Origin: an uncultured Clostridia bacterium
GTDB lineage: Bacteria > Bacillota > Peptococcia > Peptococcales > Peptococcaceae
NCBI GenBank assembly: GCA_944391285.1
Contig: CALXSY010000006.1
Coordinates: 21,787 to 85,786 of the forward strand
Direction of reading: 5' to 3'
Length of the DNA stretch: 64,000 bases
In this document: positions 49,695 through 58,663 of the stretch, in pieces
Numbering within the stretch: position 1 is the first letter of the stretch
How the letters are laid out: every line of letters begins with the position of its first letter
The notes under the pieces: generated by a model
The model's database searches: none
What the model was told of the DNA's origin: nothing
The model's input: the letters and a program-made list of their open reading frames with translations, nothing else
Made by a program: the position numbers and the translations under genes

Positions 49695-51477
49695 CTAATA
49701 ATTCCTCGTCTTTTTTCTTTTTTCTGCGGTCACGGATGATAACACCTGCTAAAACAACAATTATGCCTACCAAAGCAATATCTTTAATATGCGTTTTTAC
49801 TTTTTCAGCAAAACTAGGTTCAACCGGCTCCATCATACCGGGATCCATCGGATCGGTCTCAGGCATCACCATTTCCGTGACATTCACTGTAAAGGGATAC
49901 TCGCTTACTACTTCTTCGTTATCCCCGGTTACATAGCTCAATACTATGCTGCCGTTAAGCTCACCTACCGTATCCGGGATAAAGCTGCCGGAAAAACTAT
50001 CAGTTGCCCCTACATCAAATTTGCCTATATAGTAAACCTGATTGTCAAAGATAGGCGAATCGCCTTTCAGATATGCTTTAAAGTTGCTTACTGCTACTTT
50101 GCCGGAATTTACAAACTCAATGCTGTAATCAGCAGGAGACCCTGCCATAACTTCCTTGGCTACAGACTGGGTGATAACATCAATCTGGCTGACTTGCCCT
50201 ACCGGAATATTGACATTGTCCTCGGCATTGTAAGCTTCGCCGTCCAAGCTCTCATAACTGATGCTTACCGGCACCACATAGGTTTTAGCAGTTGCATTGC
50301 TGTCTACATACATCGTGATTTCCTTCTGCGCAATGGATTTGCCGGCGATGCTGTCGATATAGAAAGTATTACTGCTGTCTACCGGTGAAAAAACAGTGCC
50401 GCTGGAAACTACCGTATTGGCACTGCTGCCCTCATTTTCCGGCACCTTTAAGGAAATCTGTAAGTTGCGAACCTCATTTTCATTGGTATTTTCGATATAT
50501 AAAGTTAATGTAACATTGCTGCCCGCATAAGCCTTGCTGGGAGATACGGTATATTTATTAATGATAACCTTCGGCACCTTGCCGGTATCGTTGGACAAGG
50601 GCAAGGGGAGATTGACCACGATTTCCTGGGCTTTCTCTGCGCCGTTAAAATCAACAGTCATTGTCATCTCATTATCTTTGCGTCCGGCATTTAACTCCAA
50701 TTGATAATCCACCATGATTACTTGTCCGCCGTCTACATCATAACCCAATTTAACATTGGATAAATCTTTAATGGCGATATTGCGGTCGCCTTTGTCATTA
50801 AGCTCTTTGCCCAATAATGTTATTTTTACATCACGGGCTTTGGCGTCACTGACATTTTCTATATAAAAAGTAGCGGTTGTTACTTCAGTATCCGGAGTAA
50901 CTTCAGGAGAAAATTTAACATCTCTTACCACAAAAGTCGGAGAGCTTAAGGAATATTTCGGAGAAACATAAAACTGTTTGGAAGCACTGAACGTTCTATT
51001 GCCGCTGATATTCCAGTTATAGCTTTTTAAAATGGCATTTAATTTATAGCCTTGCCCTTCTACTTCGCGGGCGTTGGCACTTACTTCCAAGGTAACATTA
51101 AAAGTATAAGCATCACCGGATTTTACCTTTTCGATACCAGGATCATAAGTGCTGCCGCCTCCTGCTACGGAGAAATTTTTCAACTCTTTTTCATCTTCGG
51201 TAAATTCGATAATCGGCATAAAACCATCACCGCTGCCGATATTGCGGGCAACTATCTGTACTTCAAATTTTTGACCGATAGCAGCTTCTGTCAAAAGCTC
51301 TACGCTTTCAATACTCCACAAAGGATTAGCCCCTGTGTCATAAATAATCGGCTCATCGTTACTGTCCGTAGTCATGCTGCCATTTTCCTCGGCAAATGCC
51401 GGTAATGCTGCTCCTAAAACAAATACCGCCAAAAGCAAGCATGTTACAATTTTTTTAATCATCTTACTTTTCTTCAT
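49687..51477 (-). CDS. Secreted, membrane-anchored CARDB/S-layer-like protein
   Basis: A 596-residue exported protein. It has a signal peptide (about 1-29, ending AALPAFA-EE), several Ig-like beta domains of CARDB/COG1361 type (around 50-165, 175-290, 300-420 and 430-530; PSKAYAGSNVTLTLYIENTN, AGSPADYSIEFVNSGKVAVS) and a C-terminal span (about 563-583, IALVGIIVVLAGVIIRD) with a basic cytosolic tail. No catalytic motif. It is sandwiched between ATPase and permease genes, so it probably works as an extracytoplasmic module of the same machine. Confidence 0.88.
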   Translation of the reverse strand: MKKSKMIKKIVTCLLLAVFVLGAALPAFAEENGSMTTDSNDEPIIYDTGANPLWSIESVELLTEAAIGQKFEVQIVARNIGSGDGFMPIIEFTEDEKELKNFSVAGGGSTYDPGIEKVKSGDAYTFNVTLEVSANAREVEGQGYKLNAILKSYNWNISGNRTFSASKQFYVSPKYSLSSPTFVVRDVKFSPEVTPDTEVTTATFYIENVSDAKARDVKITLLGKELNDKGDRNIAIKDLSNVKLGYDVDGGQVIMVDYQLELNAGRKDNEMTMTVDFNGAEKAQEIVVNLPLPLSNDTGKVPKVIINKYTVSPSKAYAGSNVTLTLYIENTNENEVRNLQISLKVPENEGSSANTVVSSGTVFSPVDSSNTFYIDSIAGKSIAQKEITMYVDSNATAKTYVVPVSISYESLDGEAYNAEDNVNIPVGQVSQIDVITQSVAKEVMAGSPADYSIEFVNSGKVAVSNFKAYLKGDSPIFDNQVYYIGKFDVGATDSFSGSFIPDTVGELNGSIVLSYVTGDNEEVVSEYPFTVNVTEMVMPETDPMDPGMMEPVEPSFAEKVKTHIKDIALVGIIVVLAGVIIRDRRKKKKDEELLDE

Positions 51478-52265
51478 CTCTTCTCCTCCGCATCCTTATC
51501 GCTTAATATATTAGGCAATTCCTCTACCTTCGCCTCCATATCAGACATTGCCTCCATTGCCAGTCCGCCTTTAGTGATCTTGGTCACTTGTCCATCCCGC
51601 ATGTGAATAATGCGGTCGGCATACTGGGCAACCTCCAAGTCATGGCTGACCATGATCAAGGTACATTTGCGCTTGCGCACAATTTCCTGAAAAAACTCTA
51701 AAATTTCCACTGTCGTTTTGCTGTCTAAATTACCGGTCGGCTCATCGGCAAAAATTATTTTAGGCTTCGTTACTAAGGAACGAGCTATTGCTACCCTTTG
51801 CTGCTGACCGCCGGATAATTGGCTGGGTTTATTGTGAAACCTTTTGCCTAAGCCTAATTCTTTCAGCATATCTTTCGCCAGCTTTTCCCGCTTTTTTTTG
51901 CCCACCCCCTGCAAAACCAAAGGCAAGGTTACGTTTTCCAAGGCGCTTAAAGCTGGTATTAAGTTGAATGACTGAAAAATAAATCCCATTTCTTTAGAGC
52001 GAAATTTAGCCATATTGCGCTCGCTTACTTTATTAATACGGGTATTACCCATATAAATATCGCCTTTAGTCGGTCTTTCCAAGCCTGAAATCATATTTAA
52101 AAGGGTCGATTTACCACAGCCGGATGTACCCAAAATAGCTACAAATTCGCCTTGATAAATTTTTAAGTCAACTCCGTTTAACGCCGTAATTATTTCATCC
52201 CCTACTTTGTATTTTTTTACCAAGCCGCGGGTTTCCAAAATTACTTGCGGTTTGTTTTCTGTCAA
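51474..52265 (-). CDS. ABC transporter ATPase (MacB/LolD type)
   Basis: A 263-residue ATPase: GTSGCGKSTLLN Walker A, Q-loop FIFQSFNLIP, LSGGQQQRVAIARSL signature, IFADEPTGNLD Walker B and a switch His in MVSHD. An acidic C-terminal extension (MEAKVEELPNILSDKDAEEKR) is unusual. An in-frame Met at 52340 lies upstream of the predicted transcription start (promoter 52312-52340). The start is therefore taken as TTG 52265 after AAAGGAAG. First gene of the three-gene operon, with 4-base overlap to the next. Confidence 0.9.
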   Translation of the reverse strand: MTENKPQVILETRGLVKKYKVGDEIITALNGVDLKIYQGEFVAILGTSGCGKSTLLNMISGLERPTKGDIYMGNTRINKVSERNMAKFRSKEMGFIFQSFNLIPALSALENVTLPLVLQGVGKKKREKLAKDMLKELGLGKRFHNKPSQLSGGQQQRVAIARSLVTKPKIIFADEPTGNLDSKTTVEILEFFQEIVRKRKCTLIMVSHDLEVAQYADRIIHMRDGQVTKITKGGLAMEAMSDMEAKVEELPNILSDKDAEEKR

Positions 52266-52311
52266 GTTCTCACTTCCTTTGAGGTAAATTTTCACATTTC
52301 TAACACAAATT

Positions 52312-52340
52312 ATTGTAGCATACTTCAAAATTAAACACAA
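52312..52340 (-). promoter_or_regulatory. Sigma-A promoter of the MacB-like ABC operon
   Basis: Minus strand TTGTGT (52340-52335), 17-base spacer, TACAAT (52317-52312). Confidence 0.65.
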
Positions 52341-52446
52341 TAGCCTTTAAAAATCTACATAAATACTTAACAATTTTTCTTTTTTCCTGGCATTTGTTGG
52401 GCTTTGCCAAGCTCTTCAGCACACTTTATTTATATGGTTTTGCGGC

Positions 52447-52486
52447 ATAAAAAAATTCCTTTTCTCTAAAAGAAAAGGAATTTTTC
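52447..52486 (-). terminator. Terminator of the DUF378 gene
   Basis: AAATTCCTTTTCT/AGAAAAGGAATTT stem with U-run on the minus strand, right after the stop codon. Confidence 0.9.
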
Positions 52487-52705
52487 TCAATGACTGGGAT
52501 TGGGGTCGTTATTGCCGTAAGCAAAGAAGCTCAGAGCATATAAACCGGCTAAACCTACCGCCGCATAAATGATGCGGCTGACCAATGCTGCCTGTCCGCC
52601 GAAAATCCACGCCACTAAATCAAAACTAAAAAATCCTATCAGCCCCCAGTTGACTGCGCCAATGATGATAATCGCTAAAGCAATTTTGTTGAATATGCCA
52701 TTCAT
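52487..52705 (-). CDS. DUF378 small membrane protein
   Basis: A 72-residue protein with two membrane segments. It has the DUF378 landmarks KIALAIIIIGAVNWGLIGFF, the loop FDLVAWIFGG and a second helix RIIYAAVGLAGLYAL. The asparagine-tryptophan-glycine-leucine core is characteristic. Function unknown. Strong AAGGAGGAAA site. Monocistronic with its own terminator. Confidence 0.92.
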   Translation of the reverse strand: MNGIFNKIALAIIIIGAVNWGLIGFFSFDLVAWIFGGQAALVSRIIYAAVGLAGLYALSFFAYGNNDPNPSH

Positions 52706-52824
52706 ATTTTTTCCTCCTTAAATTTATTTACGCACTTATATTATTGCCCTAATTCCACTTTTTATACATGGCGCCCAAAAATACGCTAAAACGCAAATTT
52801 TTTATTTATTTTTTCCATTTTTCC

Positions 52825-52853
52825 TTGCTAATTTACCATTTATAGAGTATAAT
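52825..52853 (+). promoter_or_regulatory. Promoter of the folate operon
   Basis: TTGCTA (52825-52830), 17-base spacer, TATAAT (52848-52853), just ahead of the riboswitch. Confidence 0.7.
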
Positions 52854-52873
52854 ATGTTAATTGAGATATCGAA

Positions 52874-53023
52874 TTTCAGCTCTAGGTTATTGCGCGTTAG
52901 GTTTTACCTTATAGTGTCAGGCGGACGGAGGGGTGCCCCTGAACGAAATGCTTTTTTGCTGCGGTGCAATAATCGCTCCCATCGGCTGGCTTTAACACTT
53001 CCCCTTTTGGTGAAGTGTTTTTT
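52874..53023 (+). promoter_or_regulatory. THF-I-like riboswitch with terminator
   Basis: The core strand TAGGTTATTGCGCGTTAGG (52883-52901) matches the THF-I start (UAG-x-U-x-AUU-CGCGUUA). It pairs GGTTATTGC with GCAATAATC (52966-52974) beside GCGGTGC. A closing helix CAGC/GCTG (52877-52880 with 52985-52988) and a GGGGTGCCCC hairpin (52929-52938) complete the fold. A terminator, AACACTTC/GAAGTGTT plus U-run, follows at 52994-53023. It precedes folC and five folate functions, the expected target: tetrahydrofolate binding would favour termination. Confidence 0.8.
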
Positions 53024-53074
53024 GTTTTGCCACCCCATCTTTCCCCTAATTCATTTTGAAGAAAGGTGTTTTTC

Positions 53075-54376
53075 ATGAACTACGAAGAAGCCATGTCTTA
53101 TTTAAAGAGCATTGAAGCCTTGGGCAGCTCTTATGGCTTGGAAACTATGCAGGAATTAATGCGCCGCTTGGGCAATATTCACGAAAATATGCGCTTTGTG
53201 CATATCGCCGGTACCAACGGCAAAGGCTCAGTGGTGGCTTATACCGCCAATGTCTTGACCCAATGCGGCTATACTACCGGCACCTTTACCTCGCCGGCTT
53301 TGGTGAGCTTCCGCGAGCGGATTCAGGTAAACGGCGAATATATCAGCAAAGAGGATACCGCTTTGCACCTCAGCCGCTTAAAAAATATTGCCGAAAAGAT
53401 GCAAAAAGACGGATTCCAGCATCCTACCTATTTTGAAATATCTTTGGCTTTGGCTTTTTTGTATTATGCCCAGAAGAAATGCCAGATAGTCATTTTAGAA
53501 ACCGGCTTAGGCGGCAGATTGGACGCTACCAATATTGTCAAACCCTTAGTAAGCGCCATCGTTTCCATAAGCCTTGATCATACTCAGCTTTTAGGCGATA
53601 CTTTAAGCGCTATTGCCGCCGAAAAAGGCGGCATCATCAAAGAAAACGTGCCTTTAATCTGCGCGCCTCAAGCAGCAGAAGCCGCCGCTGTTTTAAAAAA
53701 TATTTGCGCCGAAAGACACTCCGCCTTTACCATGGTTAAAAGAGAAGATATTCTTCTGCACGAAGCTTCTAAATATGGGCAAATATTCAGCTACAAAAGC
53801 CATGCTCACCATTTTCCCAAGCTGAAAATCGCGCTTTTAGGCGTCCATCAGCTGGACAATGCGGCAGTTGCTTTGGAAATACTTTTATATTTGCGCACCC
53901 TTGGTTTTGTCATCACTGTTAACGACATCTACCAAGGACTCGCCCAAACTCACTGGAGCGGACGCTTTGAGCTCATCGGCGAAAAACCGGATTTCATCAT
54001 TGACGGTGCTCACAACCCCGATGCTGCCAGACGTTTGCGCGATGCTCTCCTCGCCTATTATCCTCAGACACGCAAAATTTTCATCTTAAGCATTTTAGCG
54101 GATAAAAATTATGAGGAAATCTTAAAGCTCTGTGCACCTTTAGCCGATGTGATTTTGACTACCACCACCGACAATCCCCGCGCTTTAAGCACCGCAGAAT
54201 TAACTGCCTGCGCCAAAAAATATAACCCTCACGTCATCCCTTGTGCCGATTTAGCCCAAGCCGTAGATCAAGCGCAAAAATTGGCTCATGAGAACGACCT
54301 CATTGCAGCCTTTGGCTCGCTGACCCATTTAGGGGAAGTGCGCCGCTTGCTGACTCATTTACCCAAGGAGGATTAA
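53075..54376 (+). CDS. folC: Folylpolyglutamate synthase / dihydrofolate synthase
   Basis: A 433-residue Mur-ligase-fold enzyme. It has ATP-binding [16 protein letters not shown] (~45-60), [30 protein letters not shown], the metal/ligand loop [13 protein letters not shown] and C-terminal [14 protein letters not shown]. It adds glutamate to dihydropteroate and/or to folates. ATG 53075 has GAAAGG; an in-frame GTG at 53066 is embedded in that site. First gene of the riboswitch-controlled operon, 4 bases before folE. Confidence 0.95.
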   Translation: MNYEEAMSYLKSIEALGSSYGLETMQELMRRLGNIHENMRFVHIAGTNGKGSVVAYTANVLTQCGYTTGTFTSPALVSFRERIQVNGEYISKEDTALHLSRLKNIAEKMQKDGFQHPTYFEISLALAFLYYAQKKCQIVILETGLGGRLDATNIVKPLVSAIVSISLDHTQLLGDTLSAIAAEKGGIIKENVPLICAPQAAEAAAVLKNICAERHSAFTMVKREDILLHEASKYGQIFSYKSHAHHFPKLKIALLGVHQLDNAAVALEILLYLRTLGFVITVNDIYQGLAQTHWSGRFELIGEKPDFIIDGAHNPDAARRLRDALLAYYPQTRKIFILSILADKNYEEILKLCAPLADVILTTTTDNPRALSTAELTACAKKYNPHVIPCADLAQAVDQAQKLAHENDLIAAFGSLTHLGEVRRLLTHLPKED

Positions 54377-54380
54377 AGCA

Positions 54381-54941
54381 ATGGTTGACCAAGAAAAAGC
54401 CCAAGCGGCAATAAAAATGCTTTTAGAAGCCATCGGCGAAGATCCTAACCGTCCCGGCTTAATCGAAACCCCCAAAAGAGTAGCCCAGATGTACCAAGAA
54501 ATATTAGCCGGCTATGAAGATAACCCGCAAACTCATTTGGCGAAAACCTTTGAAGTAGAAAATAACGATGTCGTCATCGAGCGGGAAATTCCTTTTTATT
54601 CCTTATGCGAACATCATCTCCTGCCCTTCTTCGGACAGGTGCACATCGCTTATATTCCTAACGGCAAGGTAGCGGGCTTAAGCAAATTAGCCCGTTTGGT
54701 GGAGGTTTATGCCCGCCGTCTGCAATTACAGGAGCAGATGACCGTGCAAATCGCCGAAGCCTTGATGGAGTATCTGCACACCGACGGCGTAATCGTCATT
54801 GCCGAGGCTGAGCATTTATGCATGAGCATGCGGGGCGTAAAAAAACTGGGTACCAAGACCCGCACTTTGGCTTGCCGCGGCGTATTTGCTCAAGATAATG
54901 CGGATAAGCAAACTATTATTGATTTGATGATGCGCCCATGA
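54381..54941 (+). CDS. folE: GTP cyclohydrolase I
   Basis: A 186-residue type IA enzyme converting GTP to 7,8-dihydroneopterin triphosphate, the first step of folate synthesis. Zinc ligands and active site are visible in [21 protein letters not shown] (~70-90), [17 protein letters not shown] and the [13 protein letters not shown] motif (~150-162). N-terminal [18 protein letters not shown] is typical. Strong AAGGAGG site overlaps the folC end. Overlaps the HD gene by 4 bases. Confidence 0.97.
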   Translation: MVDQEKAQAAIKMLLEAIGEDPNRPGLIETPKRVAQMYQEILAGYEDNPQTHLAKTFEVENNDVVIEREIPFYSLCEHHLLPFFGQVHIAYIPNGKVAGLSKLARLVEVYARRLQLQEQMTVQIAEALMEYLHTDGVIVIAEAEHLCMSMRGVKKLGTKTRTLACRGVFAQDNADKQTIIDLMMRP

Positions 54942-55411
54942 ATACCGAAAAAATTAATCTAATCATCGCGCAGCCTTTATTTAAGGAAGCGCTGGCAAAA
55001 ATTGCGCAAAAAGAAAAAGAGCGGATTTACTGCCGCCATGATTTGGAGCATCTGCTGGCTGTGGCGCGGCTGGGGTATATTATAAACTCGGAAGAAAATT
55101 TAAACCTTGATCCCACGCTTATTTATGCTGCCGCTTTGCTCCATGATTTGGGCAAAAGCACAGAGGGCGGCGACCATGCGCAGAAAAGCGCCGAATTAGC
55201 GCAAGTCATTCTCCCCGCCTGCGGCTTTAGCGAAGCAGAGCTTAAAGAAATCGTTTGCGCTATCGCCTCCCACCGCAGGCTTTCAAGCCAAGGGGATCTC
55301 AGCTATCTCCTGTACCAAGCGGACAAAAAATCCCGCTCCTGCTTTCTCTGCCCTGCCGCCTCAAGCTGTAACTGGTCGGCGGAGAAAAAGAATTCGCAGC
55401 TTTGGAGGTAA
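54938..55411 (+). CDS. HD-domain phosphohydrolase in folate operon
   Basis: A 157-residue HD protein: [15 protein letters not shown] (~32-46) and [23 protein letters not shown] (~65-87) give the metal-binding His and Asp residues. IASHRR and a C-terminal Cys cluster ([17 protein letters not shown]) follow. The same type stands in folate operons of many Clostridia. The pathway step that removes phosphates from dihydroneopterin triphosphate has no other candidate here, so this gene is a plausible pterin phosphohydrolase (inference). ATGA overlap with folE; its end carries the folP ribosome site. Confidence 0.85.
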   Translation: MNTEKINLIIAQPLFKEALAKIAQKEKERIYCRHDLEHLLAVARLGYIINSEENLNLDPTLIYAAALLHDLGKSTEGGDHAQKSAELAQVILPACGFSEAELKEIVCAIASHRRLSSQGDLSYLLYQADKKSRSCFLCPAASSCNWSAEKKNSQLWR

Positions 55412-55413
55412 CT

Positions 55414-56241
55414 ATGCCTAAAAATATCAAAATCGGCGCTGTCGATTTTTCCTTTGCCCCTTCTGAATTTTATCTGATGGGCATTTTAAATGTCACACCC
55501 GACTCCTTTTCCGATGGCGGCCGCTACAATAGCTTGGACAGCGCCCTTTTTCAGGCGCAGAAGCTCATTCGCGAGGGCTGCCATATCATTGATGTCGGCG
55601 GTGAATCCACCCGCCCGGGGCATACGGTTATTTCCGCCGAGGAGGAAATCGAGCGCACGGCGCCGGTTATCGCCGCTTTAAAAAAGGAATTTGCTGTCCC
55701 CATCTCCATCGACACCTACAAAGCAGCAGTTGCCCGAGCGGCGCTGGAAGCAGGCTGTGATTTAATCAACGACATCTGGGGGCTGAAGGCAGATCCCCTT
55801 TTAGCCGAAATTATCGCCCACTACGGCGTGCCCTGCGTGCTGATGCACAACCGGGACAATAACCATTACCAAAACCTTATCCCCGATATCATCACCGATT
55901 TGCAAGAAACGCTGGCTATCGCTCAAAATGCCGGCATTGCAAAGGAAAAAATTATCTTAGACCCTGGCATCGGTTTCGGCAAGGATTATGCGCAGAATTT
56001 GCTGACGCTTAAGCATTTAAAAGCATTGACCGCCTTGGATTTCCCTTGGCTTTTAGGCATCTCCCGCAAATCAGTCATCGGCTTAACCTTAAATCTGCCA
56101 AGCAATCAGCGGGAGGAAGGCACCATCGCCTTAAACACCTGGGGTCTGACTCAAGGCATGCAGATTTTCCGCGTTCACGATATAGAAAAAAACCGCCGTG
56201 CGCTTTTAATGCAGCAGGCAATTTTAAAGGCAGGTGTTTAA
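55414..56241 (+). CDS. folP: Dihydropteroate synthase
   Basis: A 275-residue TIM-barrel enzyme joining 6-hydroxymethyl-dihydropterin pyrophosphate with p-aminobenzoate; the target of sulfonamides. Signatures: MGILNVTPDSFSDGG (~25-39), IDVGGESTRPGH (~60-71), ISIDTYKAAVA (~98), DINDIWG region, and IILDPGIGFGK (~178). ATG 55414 after TTGGAGGTA; a TTG at 55402 lies inside the ribosome site. Its gene starts 2 bases after the HD gene stop. Confidence 0.97.
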   Translation: MPKNIKIGAVDFSFAPSEFYLMGILNVTPDSFSDGGRYNSLDSALFQAQKLIREGCHIIDVGGESTRPGHTVISAEEEIERTAPVIAALKKEFAVPISIDTYKAAVARAALEAGCDLINDIWGLKADPLLAEIIAHYGVPCVLMHNRDNNHYQNLIPDIITDLQETLAIAQNAGIAKEKIILDPGIGFGKDYAQNLLTLKHLKALTALDFPWLLGISRKSVIGLTLNLPSNQREEGTIALNTWGLTQGMQIFRVHDIEKNRRALLMQQAILKAGV

Positions 56242-56243
56242 AA

Positions 56244-57059
56244 ATGGATAAAATAATCATTAAAGACTTAGTAGTCTTTGCCAAACACGGAGTATTCCCC
56301 GAAGAAAATAAACTGGGGCAGAAATTTTTAGTCAATCTCACCTTGGAGTGTGATTTGCGCCAGGCAGGGCTCAGCGACGAATTGGAATATTCGGTGAGCT
56401 ATGCCGATATTGCCAAAGAAACTACCGCTTTTTTAACAGAAAATACCTTTAAGCTCATTGAAACCTGCGCCGAAAAATTGGCTCGCCATCTGCTCATCAT
56501 GTATCCGGCAATCAAAGCGCTGGAAATTGATTTGCAGAAACCCTGGGCACCTATCGGCTTAGATGTAGGCAATGTTATGGTTTCTCTTAAGCGTTCCTGG
56601 CACCAAGCCTACATCGCCTTGGGCTCAAATATGGGAGCAAAGGAAAAGTATCTCAATGATGCGGTGCAGATTCTATCCAACCACCCGGACTGCCGCGTGC
56701 TTAAAATTTCTCCCTTTATCACCACCACCCCTTACGGCGGAGTAGAGCAGGACGATTTTTTAAACGGCGTGTTGCTTATGGAAACCTTGCTCACTCCTCT
56801 GGAGCTGCTGGATTTATTGCAGACTTTGGAGCGGGAAGCCAAAAGAGAGCGCAAGGTTCACTGGGGACCGCGAACCTTGGATTTGGATATTTTATTTTAC
56901 GACGATCTGGTTCTCAGTGAGGAGCGGCTGGTTATTCCCCATCCTGATTTAGCCAACAGGAGCTTTGTTTTGGAGCCGATGAGCGCCATTGCTCCCTATT
57001 TTGTTCATCCCCGCTTAAAGCTGACTATCCAAGAATTGCTCAAGCAGCTCCAAGGATAA
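56244..57059 (+). CDS. folBK: Fused dihydroneopterin aldolase / HPPK
   Basis: A 271-residue bifunctional protein. Residues 1-118 are dihydroneopterin aldolase (IIIKDLVVFAKHGVFPEENKLG ... YADIAKET ... KPWAPIGLDVGNVMVSL). About 123-271 are 6-hydroxymethyl-dihydropterin pyrophosphokinase (AYIALGSNMGAKEKYLNDAV, GPRTLDLDILFYDD, IPHPDLANRSFVLEPM). It therefore catalyses two consecutive steps before folP. The frame is open upstream into folP but the correct start is ATG 56244, 2 bases after the folP stop. Ends the folate operon; no pab genes are linked. Confidence 0.95.
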   Translation: MDKIIIKDLVVFAKHGVFPEENKLGQKFLVNLTLECDLRQAGLSDELEYSVSYADIAKETTAFLTENTFKLIETCAEKLARHLLIMYPAIKALEIDLQKPWAPIGLDVGNVMVSLKRSWHQAYIALGSNMGAKEKYLNDAVQILSNHPDCRVLKISPFITTTPYGGVEQDDFLNGVLLMETLLTPLELLDLLQTLEREAKRERKVHWGPRTLDLDILFYDDLVLSEERLVIPHPDLANRSFVLEPMSAIAPYFVHPRLKLTIQELLKQLQG

Positions 57060-57070
57060 CAAAAAACTTA

Positions 57071-57099
57071 TTGCAGTTTGCGCCTCTTTGTGCTATGAT
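57071..57099 (+). promoter_or_regulatory. Sigma-A promoter of the secreted-protein gene
   Basis: TTGCAG (57071-57076), 17-base spacer, TATGAT (57094-57099), 31 bases before ATG 57131. Confidence 0.6.
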
Positions 57100-57130
57100 A
57101 ATTTTAATGTTATTGACAAGGAGGACGCCT

Positions 57131-57670
57131 ATGAAAAGATCGCTTATCTTTTTACTGCTTTTTATGCTTGTTTTGGGTGTCGCTTGTGCAGAAGATAATG
57201 TTACTACAGAAAATGATTTAGCTGCTTTAGCGCAAACTTTAGCTCCCATTGATGTTGATCTCAGCCTTTTAACCGATGAAGAACTGGAAATATTTATTTC
57301 TCTTTTGCAGGAGCAAGAAAATGCTGACAATTTCGCCTACGATACCGACGGCGCATTGAGCTGGCAAAGCCAAAACACCCAAAATCGCCTGGGCGGCGAT
57401 TGGTACAGCGCCTGGAGCAATCTGCCCGACCCTGAAGGCGATGTCAGCTACCAAGCTTTGGATGATTATTCCTACATCGCCTTAGTGGAAAATTACAGTC
57501 TTGAGCAAGCTCAAAGTTATGCCGAAAGCCTGGCGGCTTTAGGATTTCACGCAGGTACCACAGCAAGTGAAAATTTTTACTCTTGGTACGGCGTAAATGA
57601 TGCTCAGTCGCTCAGTCTCACCTGGCAGGATGAGTCATTGTGGCTGGAATATGTTTTTAACGCTCAATAA
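57131..57670 (+). CDS. Secreted protein of unknown function (179 aa)
   Basis: ATG 57131 follows AAGGAGG; upstream in-frame Mets lie before the promoter. The N-terminal MKRSLIFLLLFMLVLGVACAED is a signal peptide, either cut by signal peptidase I after VACA or, less fittingly, a lipobox with Gly at -3. The mature part is acidic: a helical stretch (AALAQTLAPIDVDLSLLTDEELEIF) and a Trp/Tyr-rich beta region (GGDWYSAWSNLPDPEGDVSY, DESLWLEYVF). Family unknown. Confidence 0.75.
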   Translation: MKRSLIFLLLFMLVLGVACAEDNVTTENDLAALAQTLAPIDVDLSLLTDEELEIFISLLQEQENADNFAYDTDGALSWQSQNTQNRLGGDWYSAWSNLPDPEGDVSYQALDDYSYIALVENYSLEQAQSYAESLAALGFHAGTTASENFYSWYGVNDAQSLSLTWQDESLWLEYVFNAQ

Positions 57671-57702
57671 AAAAATCCCTTGCCTCAGCAAGGGATTTTT
57701 TT
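57669..57702. terminator. Bidirectional terminator
   Basis: AAAAAAATCCCTTG/CAAGGGATTTTTTT stem between convergent genes. Confidence 0.92.
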
Positions 57703-58456
57703 AATTGCTTTTAGTTTCATTTACTGCGCCTGCCCAGGCAAGGGATGTTAAAATATTGCGGTATTCATCTGCTTTTTTGCCAAACTCCTCGCTGTCGCCC
57801 CAGATGGAGATGGTATAAATTGCCTTGTCCTTAATCACGCTGCACTCCATGAATTCCGCCAGAGTATCGGCAGAGGCGGCATACTGATAATGCAAAATCT
57901 GCGTTTTCTGCCCTAAAATCTCCGCCTCCTCCTGAGCCAGCAGGCTATACTGCTCCAGATTTGCCAATTGGCTGAGCCATTCGCTGTTTTCGTTTAAAAT
58001 TTCGATATAGGCAATAGTTTCGTCGCTGAAATCGTTATTGACCACCGCTTCCTTATAAGCGCTCAAAAGCGCATTGTCGCTGTTTTGGTCAATCAGCCAA
58101 TTTTCCAGCTCATCAGCCGGCAAAAGCTCATACTGTCTTCTCAGCCAAGTCAGATAGTTGCCCTGCGCTTCTAAATATTCCTGCACGTCGTATTTTTCCA
58201 CGGTCAAAAGCATGCCATTTTTGCCTTCCAGCACACATTGCACGATGTCCTGATAATTTTCGCCGTCACTGCCATAGGCTTTAGTTAAGCCGTCCTCTAA
58301 CTCAAGCTGCTCCCAGGAGCCATCCAAGGTCAGAACCACACCGTCCTCAGCGCTGGCAATTGTTTGCTCGCCGCCGCAGGCAGCCAGCGAAAGCGCCAGC
58401 AGTATCAGCAAACCCACTGCCAGACCTTTTAATATTGCCGTCCATTTTCTTTGCAT
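57701..58456 (-). CDS. Lipoprotein of unknown function (251 aa)
   Basis: Lipobox LAAC after a hydrophobic core (LAVGLLILLALSLAAC) places a lipidated Cys near residue 27. The rest alternates acidic helices and beta strands (GVVLTLDGSWEQLELEDGLT, ENWLIDQNSDNALLSAYKE) and ends in KADEYRNILTSLAW. This layout recalls small stress-response lipoproteins of clostridia but I cannot place it in a family. Convergent with the secreted protein at 57131. Confidence 0.75.
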   Translation of the reverse strand: MQRKWTAILKGLAVGLLILLALSLAACGGEQTIASAEDGVVLTLDGSWEQLELEDGLTKAYGSDGENYQDIVQCVLEGKNGMLLTVEKYDVQEYLEAQGNYLTWLRRQYELLPADELENWLIDQNSDNALLSAYKEAVVNNDFSDETIAYIEILNENSEWLSQLANLEQYSLLAQEEAEILGQKTQILHYQYAASADTLAEFMECSVIKDKAIYTISIWGDSEEFGKKADEYRNILTSLAWAGAVNETKSN

Positions 58457-58663
58457 GATGATCCCTTTCTTTCCTTTGCAATTAATAATCTCAGTATAGC
58501 ATTTTTTCTTTCGCCCGGCAAGTAAATAACTGCTTTTTTATATAATTTGCATAAAGTATTTTATCTGCCGGAAGAATCATTCTTGGCATAATTCTGTTTG
58601 AATTTAGCGCAAAATATGCTATACTACTTTTGTAAATAAATTTTTAATTAAGGAGTGACTTTA

